A stretch of 64,000 nucleotides of DNA from an uncultured Neomegalonema sp. (GTDB lineage Bacteria; Pseudomonadota; Alphaproteobacteria; Rhodobacterales; Rhodobacteraceae), in the NCBI GenBank assembly GCA_938008165.1, contig CALLLP010000008.1, positions 124,001 through 188,000 of the forward strand, read 5' to 3'. The notes beneath the pieces are model-generated. The model saw nothing but the letters and a program-made list of their open reading frames with translations. It made no database searches and was not told the origin of the DNA. Below, one piece after another: positions 54,563-62,950 of the stretch. The position numbers and the translations under genes are program-made. Numbering within the stretch: position 1 is the stretch's first letter; every line of letters begins with the position of its first letter.

Positions 54563-57073
54563 TCAGCTCCGCATCCGTGACCCGTTGGCATCAAAGAGGG
54601 GGGCTTCGGTGATGGTCGCTTTGCGGCGTTGTCCCAAGATTTCGATCTCGAAGGCCCCGTCGCCGGTATCCTCCGCCATCGCTTTGGGGATGTAGCCCAT
54701 CGCGACCGATTTTCCCGCAGCATGGGCGAACCCGCCGGAGGTGATCCAACCGACCGCCGCCGCATCACCGTTATGGAAGACCGGCTCATCGCCGATGGCA
54801 TCGGCATCATCGGCATCGACGACAAAGGTTTTCAGGCGCAATGCACCCCCTTCCGCCTTCGCTTTTTCAAAGGCGGCGCGGCCGATATAATCCGCCTCCT
54901 TCTTCGTCGAGCAAAAGCGATCCAACCCGCATTCGACCGGCGAATAGATGGGCCGGTATTCACGCCCCCATGTGCCGAATTTCTTTTCCAGCCGCAGCGA
55001 GAGAAACGCGCGCAGGCCGACATTGCGGATGCCGAATGCGGCGCCATGCTCATGCAGCAGATCGTAGATACGGCGCTGGTATTCCGGCTTCATCCAGATT
55101 TCATAGCCCAGATCGCCCGTGAAGCTGACCCGGCCCACGATACAAGGGATACCGTCAAGGGTCATCTCGCGGATATCCATGAATTTCATGGCTTCATGGG
55201 AGACATCCTCATCGGCGATCGCCGCCAGCAAATCGCGCGATTTCGGGCCGGAGATCGAGAGGCCGTTCATTCCCAGACCGAGCGCCTCAATCTGTACCGA
55301 ACCATCGGCGGGCAGATGCTTGAGGAACCAGCGCATATGATACGTCTCGGCGTTCCCGGCCCCCAGAATCAGGAATTTCGGGGCTTCGCTGGCAGGGGTC
55401 AGAGGGTTGCCATCGCCGACCTTGGCGATCCCTTCGGAAGCCCCGGCCTTGGGCTTGGTGAGATTGGCGAGCGAGAAATCGCCGATCACCTTGCCATCGT
55501 CCTTGAGCATCGGAGCCAGTGTCATGCGGCCCGGCTTGGGGATGCGGCATGCGAGCATTCCGTCGAGCCAAGCCTCTGCGCCCGCGCCCGTCACGATGTA
55601 TTTTGCGAATCCCGATGCCTCGACCAGCCCAACGCCGTCGCGCAGGGCCTTGCACTCCGCGCCCACATACTCGAAATCGGCGGAGCGGCGGAAGCTGTGC
55701 TCGTCCTTCACGCCTTCGGGTGCATACCATAGCGGCACCTCCAGCCCCCAGCCATCGCCCATCTGGGCGCCCGCCGCGATCATCTTGTCATAGACCGGCG
55801 TGGTCTTGCCGGGGCGCGCGGCCCACAGTTCCTCGTTCGGGAATTTGATCTGGAAGCGCCGAGAATAGTTCTCGCGGACTTTCTTGTTGGCGTATCTCAT
55901 CGTGGTCCAGTCGCCGTAACGCGCGATATCCATCGCCCAGATATCGGCCCCCGGATCGCCATGGACCATCCAATTGGCCAGCGACAGCCCGACGCCACCG
56001 CCTTGGCTGAACCCGGCCATGATCGCCACGGCACACCAATAGCCCGGCATCCCGCGCATCGGTCCGATCATCGGGTTGCCATCGGGACCGAAGACGAAAG
56101 GACCGTTCACGGCCTGCCGGATACCGGCATTCTCATAGGCCGGGAAGTGATCGAAAATCTTTTCGAGCGACGGCATGATCCGGTCATAATCCGGCTCCAG
56201 CAGTTCTGACCCGAAATTCCAAGGCGTTTCCTTCGGATGCCATGGCTTGCAATTTTTCTCATAGGTGCCGATCAGCACGCCGTCGCGCTCCTGCCGCGTG
56301 TAGAGTTCGGCGGAAAAATCGACGGCATGGCCGACTTCGCGGCCCGTGCGCTCGTTGAATTCGGCGACTTCGGGGAAGCCTTCGGTCAAAAGGTAATGGT
56401 GCTCCATGGCAAGGATCGGCAGTTCCAGCCCCGCCATCCGACCGACTTCACGCGCCCAGAGACCACCGCAGTTCACGACGTTCTCGGTGTGGATATTGCC
56501 CTTGTCGGTCACAACGGTCCAAGTACCGTCGCCATTGGGCACCGTATCCTCCACCTTGGTCTGTTCATGGATTTTCGCGCCGAGGATCTTTGCCGATTTC
56601 GCATAGGCATGGGTGACGCCATAGGGGTCGAGATGGCCATCCAGCGGATCGTAGATCGCCCCGACGAATTTTGACTTGTCGAAGAAGGGGTTCACCTCCA
56701 GCGCCTCGTCAAGACTCATCTCTCGCAGATCAAGGCCCAGATATTTGCCCCGCGCAAGGGACATGCGCAGCCACTCCATGCGCTGCTCATCCGCCGCCAG
56801 CATCACCCCGCCCGTGCGGTGAACGCCGCAGGACTGTCCCGACAGTTCCTCGATCTCCTTATAAAGATCGATGGTGTATTTCTGTAACTTCGCGACATTC
56901 GGGTCGCCGTTGATCGTGTGGAAGCCCCCGGCCGCATGCCAGCTTGACCCACAGGTCAGCACGTCGCGTTCCAGCAGCATAACATCGGTCATGCCTTCAC
57001 GGGCAAGATGATACAGAACGGATGCGCCGACGACGCCCCCACCGATGACGACGGCCTGTGCAGTATTCTTCAT
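54563..57073 (-). CDS. Dimethylglycine/sarcosine dehydrogenase-like protein with fused GcvT domains
   Basis: A demethylating flavoenzyme of about 836 residues; I started it at the ATG at 57073, which has an AGGA ribosome site. The N-terminal DAO domain has AVVIGGGVVGASVLYHLARE, and CGSSWHAAGG holds His46, in the position where relatives bind FAD covalently. FAO_M follows in the middle, then the folate-binding GCV_T (FEYVGAECKALRDGVGLVEA, FTGDLGYEIWMKPEYQRRIY) and GCV_T_C domains. This layout removes N-methyl groups and passes the C1 unit to tetrahydrofolate. Dimethylglycine, sarcosine or a related methylated amine are the likely substrates. It is read away from the secreted small protein across a 547-bp gap. 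Confidence 0.9.
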   Translation of the reverse strand: MKNTAQAVVIGGGVVGASVLYHLAREGMTDVMLLERDVLTCGSSWHAAGGFHTINGDPNVAKLQKYTIDLYKEIEELSGQSCGVHRTGGVMLAADEQRMEWLRMSLARGKYLGLDLREMSLDEALEVNPFFDKSKFVGAIYDPLDGHLDPYGVTHAYAKSAKILGAKIHEQTKVEDTVPNGDGTWTVVTDKGNIHTENVVNCGGLWAREVGRMAGLELPILAMEHHYLLTEGFPEVAEFNERTGREVGHAVDFSAELYTRQERDGVLIGTYEKNCKPWHPKETPWNFGSELLEPDYDRIMPSLEKIFDHFPAYENAGIRQAVNGPFVFGPDGNPMIGPMRGMPGYWCAVAIMAGFSQGGGVGLSLANWMVHGDPGADIWAMDIARYGDWTTMRYANKKVRENYSRRFQIKFPNEELWAARPGKTTPVYDKMIAAGAQMGDGWGLEVPLWYAPEGVKDEHSFRRSADFEYVGAECKALRDGVGLVEASGFAKYIVTGAGAEAWLDGMLACRIPKPGRMTLAPMLKDDGKVIGDFSLANLTKPKAGASEGIAKVGDGNPLTPASEAPKFLILGAGNAETYHMRWFLKHLPADGSVQIEALGLGMNGLSISGPKSRDLLAAIADEDVSHEAMKFMDIREMTLDGIPCIVGRVSFTGDLGYEIWMKPEYQRRIYDLLHEHGAAFGIRNVGLRAFLSLRLEKKFGTWGREYRPIYSPVECGLDRFCSTKKEADYIGRAAFEKAKAEGGALRLKTFVVDADDADAIGDEPVFHNGDAAAVGWITSGGFAHAAGKSVAMGYIPKAMAEDTGDGAFEIEILGQRRKATITEAPLFDANGSRMRS

Positions 57074-57620
57074 GGTTTCCTCGCGCATGTCAGCGATCCG
57101 CCCCGTGACGGCTTTCCGCACCAGACCAACACTCCATGCCCCATGGAGCGCGTCTGAAAGAGACATGTTTTGGTTTTGACGGCGCTTTTGTAGCTCTAGG
57201 GACACTCTAGGCCCCTAATCTGCCCCTGATAGAGCAAATACGGTTTTTTACGCTTTAAACGGTTTGTAAGAAGATTTCGACCTGTATTCGAATCATATTC
57301 GACACCGAATCTGCGAGATGCAGAGTCTCAAAATACGATTTCCTAACGAAAACCGGGTATATTTCGACACAGTTCCGCCACAATCAACACCTGCGACATC
57401 CTGCCGCAGAAGCGATTGTTTTCTTTAAAAATCAATGGCCCGTGAAATCTGAGACATAGTTTGCAACGTCGCGTGATCGTTGGATGTGTCCTTTTTTATT
57501 ATCAGGTTTACCGATCATCCCGTACAGACATTCGGGTCGCCACCCGATGAACGGATGGCAGTCGCTCGACAATTGAATGAAGATGAGCGACTTCAAACCA
57601 TTACAGGCAGGAGCTAACCC
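57074..57620. other. Divergent intergenic region with AT-rich promoter DNA
   Basis: 547 bp with no credible open frame, separating the divergent dimethylglycine-dehydrogenase-like gene and the small secreted protein gene. It is much more AT-rich than the rest of the window. It holds repeated ATTCGA-like words at about 57282-57310 and a short stem, TCGGGT at 57532-57537 with ACCCGA at 57542-57547. Promoters for both genes are expected here, but I cannot place them with confidence. No tRNA fold was seen. Confidence 0.4.
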
Positions 57621-58118
57621 GTGGCTAAACTCACACTCGCGGCTGTCGTCGCTGCTTCGACCCTCGTTTCCGGTTTCGCTTTCGCACAGGATGTTACCAC
57701 CGTCGCAACCCCCGAAGCCTATACCGCGCCAATCTATGGCTCCGGTGATGTGGTTGTTGCGATCCCTCAGGTCAATGACAGCGCCGTGCGGACTGTTGAT
57801 CCCGTCGAGTTCGCAGGCGATGTCGCTGCCCCCTCCGCCACCGCCACGCTCGACATGAGCGGTGCAGACGGTTCGCTGCGCGCCTGCTACGCCAATGGCG
57901 GTATTGCTAAACAGCGCGAGGATTTCTCGTATTTCTGTAACTACGAGAAAGACGTGCCGCAGGAATCGACAGCATCGGCCTACACCCTGCCCGCCGGAGC
58001 GGATTCGTCCTATCAGGGCACCAACAACATCGCCGATGAAGCGCTTCTCGATTGCGTGAACCGGGGTGGTACGCTGATCCAGCTTGCCGCAAACCTGCAA
58101 TTCGCCTGCGCGATGTAA
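57621..58118 (+). CDS. Small secreted protein of unknown function
   Basis: 165 residues. The start is a GTG at 57621, seven bases after AGGAG. A signal peptide (MAKLTLAAVVAASTLVSGFA) precedes a mature part with few charged residues at first (VTTVATPEAYTAPIYGSGDV). A Cys-containing C-terminal half follows: LRACYANGGIAKQRE, FCNYEKDVPQE, LLDCVNRGGTLIQ, FACAM. The four cysteines could form two disulfides in the periplasm. I do not recognise the family. A terminator lies 49 bp downstream, so it is a single-gene transcript. Confidence 0.7.
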   Translation: MAKLTLAAVVAASTLVSGFAFAQDVTTVATPEAYTAPIYGSGDVVVAIPQVNDSAVRTVDPVEFAGDVAAPSATATLDMSGADGSLRACYANGGIAKQREDFSYFCNYEKDVPQESTASAYTLPAGADSSYQGTNNIADEALLDCVNRGGTLIQLAANLQFACAM

Positions 58119-58167
58119 TCCTCTGATGCGGGGTCCATCTGGACCTTGCCAGACGTGAATGATACGG

Positions 58168-58202
58168 CTCTCCCGCGCCCATCCTGCGCGGGAGAGTTTT
58201 TT
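58168..58202 (+). terminator. Rho-independent terminator overlapping the nadD start region
   Basis: CTCTCCCGCG at 58168-58177 pairs perfectly with CGCGGGAGAG at 58187-58196 across a 9-nt loop, followed by six T residues (58197-58202). It ends the transcript of the small secreted protein. The 3' arm contains GGGAG, which stands as a ribosome site for the TTG at 58201, so the same element overlaps nadD initiation. Confidence 0.92.
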
Positions 58203-58803
58203 GTTTCAGTCACGTCCTATTGCCGCAGCAGGTCTGCGGGTCGGCCTTCTTGGCGGTTCGTTCAACCCAGCCCATGAAGGGCATCTGCACATTTCCCGGA
58301 TCGCCCTGCGACGACTGCGCCTTGACCGGATATGGTGGCTGTTATCGCCCGGCAACCCGCTGAAACAAGACGCCCCGGCCTCCCTCGACCGGCGCGCCGA
58401 TGCGGCCCGGACGGTCATCGACGGACATCCCCGCATTCTCGTCACCGGGATCGAGCGCAACCTTGGCACCGTCTACACCATCGATACCCTTCAGGCGCTC
58501 AAGGCGCTCTACCCCGCCGTTCGCTTCGTCTGGCTCATGGGGTCCGACAACCTGTCGCAATTTCATCGCTGGCACCGCTGGGCCGCGATCATGCAGACCC
58601 TGCCGGTTGCCGTGATGGCCCGCCCCGGCGAGCAGGTGCGCGCGGGCCTGTCAAAAACCGCCCGCCGCTTCCACGCTGCACGCCTGCCCGAAGCCGATGC
58701 GGCGGCCTTGCCTTTTCTCGATGCGCCCTGTTGGACAATGCTGACCCATGCGACATCGCCCCTCTCCTCGACGGCCCTGCGCAAAAGCGGAGTATGGCCT
58801 TGA
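58201..58803 (+). CDS. nadD: Nicotinate-nucleotide adenylyltransferase
   Basis: It adenylates nicotinate mononucleotide to deamido-NAD in NAD synthesis. I place the start at the TTG at 58201, giving (M)FQSRPIAAAGLRVGLLGG, the length before GLLGGSFNPAHEGHLHISR expected in this class. The upstream ATG at 58159 would put a complete terminator inside the coding region. Motifs: the H-x-G-H of NPAHEGH, WWLLSPGNPLKQ, and PLSSTALRKSGVWP for the ISSTxxR region. The usual neighbours rsfS and proA are absent. The stop overlaps the dacB start. Confidence 0.88.
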   Translation: MFQSRPIAAAGLRVGLLGGSFNPAHEGHLHISRIALRRLRLDRIWWLLSPGNPLKQDAPASLDRRADAARTVIDGHPRILVTGIERNLGTVYTIDTLQALKALYPAVRFVWLMGSDNLSQFHRWHRWAAIMQTLPVAVMARPGEQVRAGLSKTARRFHAARLPEADAAALPFLDAPCWTMLTHATSPLSSTALRKSGVWP

Positions 58804-60209
58804 GACCCTCGCGGCGGCATTTCATCGCCGGGGTCACCGCTCTCACCGCCCGGCCCATACATGCCCATGCCTCGACCATCCCCGCCGGACGGATCGGCTA
58901 TACGATCGTGGATATCGAGACCGGCGAGACCCTCGCCTCCCGCGCGGCGGATGACGCCTTTATCCCGGCCTCCACCACCAAATCCATCACGGCGCTGCTC
59001 ACCCTCTCGACCCTCGCCCCCACGACCCGCTTCACGACCCGTCTGCACGCGACCGGGACGCTGGAAAACGGCGTTCTGGCAGGCGACCTCACCCTCGTCG
59101 GCGGGGGGGATGCGGCCCTCGATACCCATGATCTGGCCCAGCTTGCCAAGGCATTGAAGACAAAGGGCGTGCGGCGTATTACAGGGTCGTTCTTCGTGAC
59201 CGGGATCGCGGCCCCCGAACACGCCGTTCTGAACACGCGCCAGCCCCTTCAGGCAGGGTATAACCCGGCCATCGGTCCCCTTTGCCTCAATTTCAACCGC
59301 GTCCTGCTGCGATGGCGCAATCAATCGGGCACTCGGTCGCGCTCGACCCACGCCTATGCCGATAAACGCTCCATTCCCGCGCGGTCTGTGCTGTTTCGCG
59401 AACGGCGCGGGGCCGCATCTCCGAAACACGAGGTAATCGATCACCGCGAGGTATGGACAATCCCGGCTCAGGATCTGGCGCGCGATGGCGAACGGTGGTT
59501 TCCGGTGCGTCGCCCCAGTCTCTACGCGGCCTCGGTGTTTCGCGACCTATGCACCGCCGAGGGCATCGCCCTGCCCGATCCGCGCGAGACGGCGACCCTG
59601 CCGACCAATCCTCCCCTTGCCCTGCACCGCTCGGATGTCGTCTTTGCCCAGATTAAGAAGATGATGACCTATTCCACCAATCTGACGGCTGAAATGCTCG
59701 GCATCGCCGCTGCACAGCGGCTCGACGGCGCACCGAAAACACTGGAAGACGCCGCGCAAATGACGGCCGATTGGCTGCACCGGGAGGGCATCATCGAGGG
59801 CGAGATGACGCTCGAAAACCATTCCGGCCTGTCAACGCGGTCGCGCATCACGCCGCGCCAGATGGTTGAGGTGCTGCGCGCCGGTCATCGGCGGTTTGGC
59901 AGCGGCTTCGTCGGCCTGCATAGCGAAGGTCGATTGCGCGGCCCTAAAACGGGATTGCCGACCTATACCTTTCGCACCAAGACCGGCACGATGCATTTCG
60001 TGCGGTGCCTCGCCGGGTTCATCGAGATCGATGGCCGTTCCGCCGCATTCGCCATTTTTCATATGGATGACGACCGGCGCGCGGCCCTCGACGCCCGATA
60101 CACACCCTATGACGAACGCCGTCCGCGCGGTGCCCGGCGCTGGCTGCGTCAAGCGCTCGATCAGGAGAACGCGCTGTTGCGGGACTGGGTTTCGCGTCGA
60201 TTGCGCTGA
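58794..60209 (+). CDS. dacB: D-alanyl-D-alanine carboxypeptidase/endopeptidase, PBP4 type, with Tat signal
   Basis: A class C penicillin-binding protein (S13 family) that trims or opens peptidoglycan cross-links in the periplasm. The ATG at 58794 overlaps the nadD stop. The N-terminus MALRPSRRHFIAGVTALTAR fits a twin-arginine signal ending near HAHA. Active-site motifs: SxxK in PASTTKSITALL, SxN in YSTNLTAEML, and KTG in RTKTGTMHFVRC. The 471-residue length is normal for PBP4. It follows nadD in a compact pair. Confidence 0.92.
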   Translation: MALRPSRRHFIAGVTALTARPIHAHASTIPAGRIGYTIVDIETGETLASRAADDAFIPASTTKSITALLTLSTLAPTTRFTTRLHATGTLENGVLAGDLTLVGGGDAALDTHDLAQLAKALKTKGVRRITGSFFVTGIAAPEHAVLNTRQPLQAGYNPAIGPLCLNFNRVLLRWRNQSGTRSRSTHAYADKRSIPARSVLFRERRGAASPKHEVIDHREVWTIPAQDLARDGERWFPVRRPSLYAASVFRDLCTAEGIALPDPRETATLPTNPPLALHRSDVVFAQIKKMMTYSTNLTAEMLGIAAAQRLDGAPKTLEDAAQMTADWLHREGIIEGEMTLENHSGLSTRSRITPRQMVEVLRAGHRRFGSGFVGLHSEGRLRGPKTGLPTYTFRTKTGTMHFVRCLAGFIEIDGRSAAFAIFHMDDDRRAALDARYTPYDERRPRGARRWLRQALDQENALLRDWVSRRLR

Positions 60210-60263
60210 CATGCCCGCCCCGCGCCCTATATACCGGCCAGACCCACACCAAGGAGACCCGCG

Positions 60264-60722
60264 ATGACATGGACCGTCTATCTTTCAGGCGAAATTCACA
60301 CCGACTGGCGCGAGCAAATCGAAAGCGGCGCGCGGGAAAAGGGATTGCCGGTCGAATTCACCGCCCCCGTGACGAACCATGAAGCATCGGACGATTGCGG
60401 CGTTGCCATTCTCGGGGCCGAGCCGAACAAATTCTGGCACGATCACAAGGGCGCAAAGCTCAACGCGATCCGTACCCGCACCCTGATGGAACAGGCGGAT
60501 ATCGTCGTCGTGCGCTTTGGCGAGAAATACAAGCAATGGAACGCGGCCTTCGATGCCGGAATGGCGGCGGCGTTGGGAACGCCCCTCATCATCCTGCACG
60601 GGGCCGATCATGCCCATGCGCTCAAGGAAGTCGATGCGGCGGCACTCGCGGTGGCCGAGCATCCGGAACAGGTGGTTCAGATGCTCGACTACGTTATCAA
60701 TGGTGCCCTGCCCGCGTCGTGA
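60264..60722 (+). CDS. YtoQ-family protein
   Basis: A 152-residue cytoplasmic protein. The opening MTWTVYLSGEIHTDWREQIE, the middle NHEASDDCGVAILG and NKFWHDHKGAKLNAIRTRTL, and RFGEKYKQWNAAFDAGMAAA match the YtoQ family as I recall it. The fold resembles nucleoside 2-deoxyribosyltransferase-like proteins, but no activity is established and I assign none. An AAGGAGA ribosome site precedes the ATG. It is convergent with the autotransporter gene 19 bp away. Confidence 0.82.
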   Translation: MTWTVYLSGEIHTDWREQIESGAREKGLPVEFTAPVTNHEASDDCGVAILGAEPNKFWHDHKGAKLNAIRTRTLMEQADIVVVRFGEKYKQWNAAFDAGMAAALGTPLIILHGADHAHALKEVDAAALAVAEHPEQVVQMLDYVINGALPAS

Positions 60723-60741
60723 TGCGGACAGGGAGGGACCG

Positions 60742-62823
60742 TCAGAACGTGTGCTTGAACACGAGGCCGATGGTATAGCCGGTCACGCCATCCTGACCGA
60801 TATTCGTCGTGCCCTGAAGGTTGACGGATGTGCTGTGCGTCAACTCTTTGGCCACCGTGGCCGTCAGGAACCCATAGGAATCGTCGGGGCGCGGGGCGAC
60901 CTGAACGTTCTGCGCCGCACCCGCGACAGAGAACGGCACCCGCACGTCATCATCGTTGAAGTCATGCTCCCAGGATGCGCGCAGGCCAAGGGTCCAGCTT
61001 GGATCGGAGGGCGGACGGTAAAACCCGCTCAACGCCGCCGTGCCGCGATACCCGACATATTCGAGATCGCCAACCGTGGCCGCCAGCGCCCCGGAGGAAC
61101 CACCCAAGGCGGTTTCGGAATAGCCATCGATATCCACGCGCTCATAGGCAAAGCCGAGGCTGGGATTGACGAAGAACCCGTTCCCCACCGGCAGAACCGC
61201 GCCGACACTGCTTTTCGCGATGAAATACGTCCCATCGGTATCTGCGTCATAGCTTTCGCGGGCCGATCCGGCGGTAAAGCTGCGGTCGATGTCATAGATA
61301 TCGATCAGACCGCCCCCGACGAAGCTGTTCACATATACGCCGGGGATGATCTGAGCCACGCCGAACACGCCGCCGATATATAGCCGGGAGTCAAATCCCC
61401 CCCGATCTTCGTCAAAATCGATCTGGCCGTGGTCGATACTGATCCCGGCACCGACCATGATATTGGGCGTAATCATCACATCGGCAGCGGCCTTGAGCAC
61501 CTGCGTCGCCGCATCGAAGCCCGGAACGACCTGTTGCGGATCGCTTTCGTAGAAGCCGAGTTCGGCACCGCCATAAACTTCGACATTGCCGACGGGGCGG
61601 CGAATGCGGTTTCCGGTGCCGTCATCGATGAAGAACGCGCCCAGATTGAGCCGCTGTTCCAATCCGATCGACTGCTGGCGCAGGCCCGAAATGATGGCGA
61701 CGGGGATCACGCCCGCCTGACCGATGGCGACGAGCGCGCCAAAGGCGGCCTCTGCGAGAACGCGATGGGTCAGATTGGTCGGGTGAACCGGGTCGGCAAA
61801 GACGCGTTGGTTTCCGTCGCTGATGGTATCGACCCCCACCACGCAGGTAAGCGCCGACCCCGAACATTCGGTCGTCCGGCGCTGATCGATTGCGGCAAAG
61901 CCATAGCGGGCGGGGTCTTCGAGCACGTCATTCAAGACCGCGTTGGAATCCACCACCGTAACACGCCCGGCGACGCCTTGGGTCAGGATATCATTGAAGC
62001 CCGGTGTCGTGGCATTGCCATCCGTCAACAGCGTCAGGAGGCCCGCACCCTGTGGGGAGGAACCGGTGCCAAGCGGCGTGTTCGTCCCGATATCCGGCAC
62101 TGTCACCACGACAACATTCGTTGCACCGGCGGCCAGTACACGGTCGACCTGCGCAACCATCTGGTTCGCGGCCACACCGATGGCCTGAACAGCCTCCGGC
62201 ACCGTACGCAGGTTATCGCCGACCAGCTCTGCATTCGCGAGCACGTCGTTCGACCCGCCCCAGAGGATCACAAGATCATTCGAATTGAACTGGCGATCAT
62301 TGGCGAGCAGTCGATCGACCTGTGTGGTGATCGGGGTTTGCGTGATGCCCTGAGGAACACGGGTCGCATTGTCCAGCGCGGGCAAAGCAACACGCGCGCC
62401 GCCCTGGGCAAAGCCATTGCCACCGACGGGAATGTCATTCGACAGCGCGTCAAGCGCCGTTCCCGCAACAGCCGGAACACCCGTGATGAGATTGGGCTGA
62501 AAGCTGACGCCCAGCCGATCGGCCAGAACTTCCGAATAAACCTGACTGGACCCATCGGAGTTATTCGTCGTGAAGCGATAGCCAATGCCATTGGCCTGCG
62601 CCGCCAGAAGCGCGGGGGGGATAGGCTGGCTCGCTGCCTGAAGACCCCCGATGCGCTGGGCCGTGGTCGCCCGGCCTGCATTGGAATAGGTTCCCGCATC
62701 GCTGAGACTGTCCCCGACGACGAATAATCGATCGATGCGGAATTCCTGAGCGATAGCAGAGGACGTAGATAGGGTGGCCGCGAGCGCAGTGCTCGCGAGC
62801 AGTGTCTTGAATTTAAGCGTCAT
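60742..62823 (-). CDS. Autotransporter with GDSL esterase passenger (EstA-like)
   Basis: A 693-residue surface esterase. The signal peptide is MTLKFKTLLASTALAATLST and the following SSAIA. The SGNH passenger has VVGDSLSDAGTYSNAG (Ser), the Gly block, LVILWGGSNDVLANA (Asn), and ADPVHPTNLTHRV (Asp and His). The C-terminal beta-barrel covers about residues 425-693, with alternating hydrophobic strands (VEVYGGAELGFYES, GTAALSGFYRPPSDP) and the terminal YTIGLVFKHTF, ending in Phe as outer-membrane barrels do. EstA of Pseudomonas is the best-known relative. The substrate is unknown. Confidence 0.93.
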   Translation of the reverse strand: MTLKFKTLLASTALAATLSTSSAIAQEFRIDRLFVVGDSLSDAGTYSNAGRATTAQRIGGLQAASQPIPPALLAAQANGIGYRFTTNNSDGSSQVYSEVLADRLGVSFQPNLITGVPAVAGTALDALSNDIPVGGNGFAQGGARVALPALDNATRVPQGITQTPITTQVDRLLANDRQFNSNDLVILWGGSNDVLANAELVGDNLRTVPEAVQAIGVAANQMVAQVDRVLAAGATNVVVVTVPDIGTNTPLGTGSSPQGAGLLTLLTDGNATTPGFNDILTQGVAGRVTVVDSNAVLNDVLEDPARYGFAAIDQRRTTECSGSALTCVVGVDTISDGNQRVFADPVHPTNLTHRVLAEAAFGALVAIGQAGVIPVAIISGLRQQSIGLEQRLNLGAFFIDDGTGNRIRRPVGNVEVYGGAELGFYESDPQQVVPGFDAATQVLKAAADVMITPNIMVGAGISIDHGQIDFDEDRGGFDSRLYIGGVFGVAQIIPGVYVNSFVGGGLIDIYDIDRSFTAGSARESYDADTDGTYFIAKSSVGAVLPVGNGFFVNPSLGFAYERVDIDGYSETALGGSSGALAATVGDLEYVGYRGTAALSGFYRPPSDPSWTLGLRASWEHDFNDDDVRVPFSVAGAAQNVQVAPRPDDSYGFLTATVAKELTHSTSVNLQGTTNIGQDGVTGYTIGLVFKHTF

Positions 62824-62838
62824 TTCGATCTCCCGTAC

Positions 62839-62908
62839 CCTGCTTTTAAAGCAGGTTATTGTGACTCGCCCCCGAGCATTTCTCTATATTTACACGCCCT
62901 ATAGGGCG
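62839..62908. promoter_or_regulatory. Two palindromes upstream of the autotransporter gene
   Basis: CCTGCTTTTAAAGCAGG at 62839-62855 is an 8-bp inverted repeat around a single base, 16 bp before the autotransporter start. CGCCCTATAGGGCG at 62895-62908 is a perfect 14-bp palindrome. Both lie in the 127-bp gap after the fatty-acid oxidation gene on the same strand. They could be operators or transcript stems; no known consensus is matched. Confidence 0.4.
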
Positions 62909-62950
62909 GATACGGTCATTGTACAGACTGACCTTACGTCACTATTCGCC

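Noticed and set aside
58159-58200. ATG at 58159 as the nadD start
   Set aside because: It would encode the entire terminator hairpin as an N-terminal extension not expected in NadD; the TTG at 58201 fits family length.
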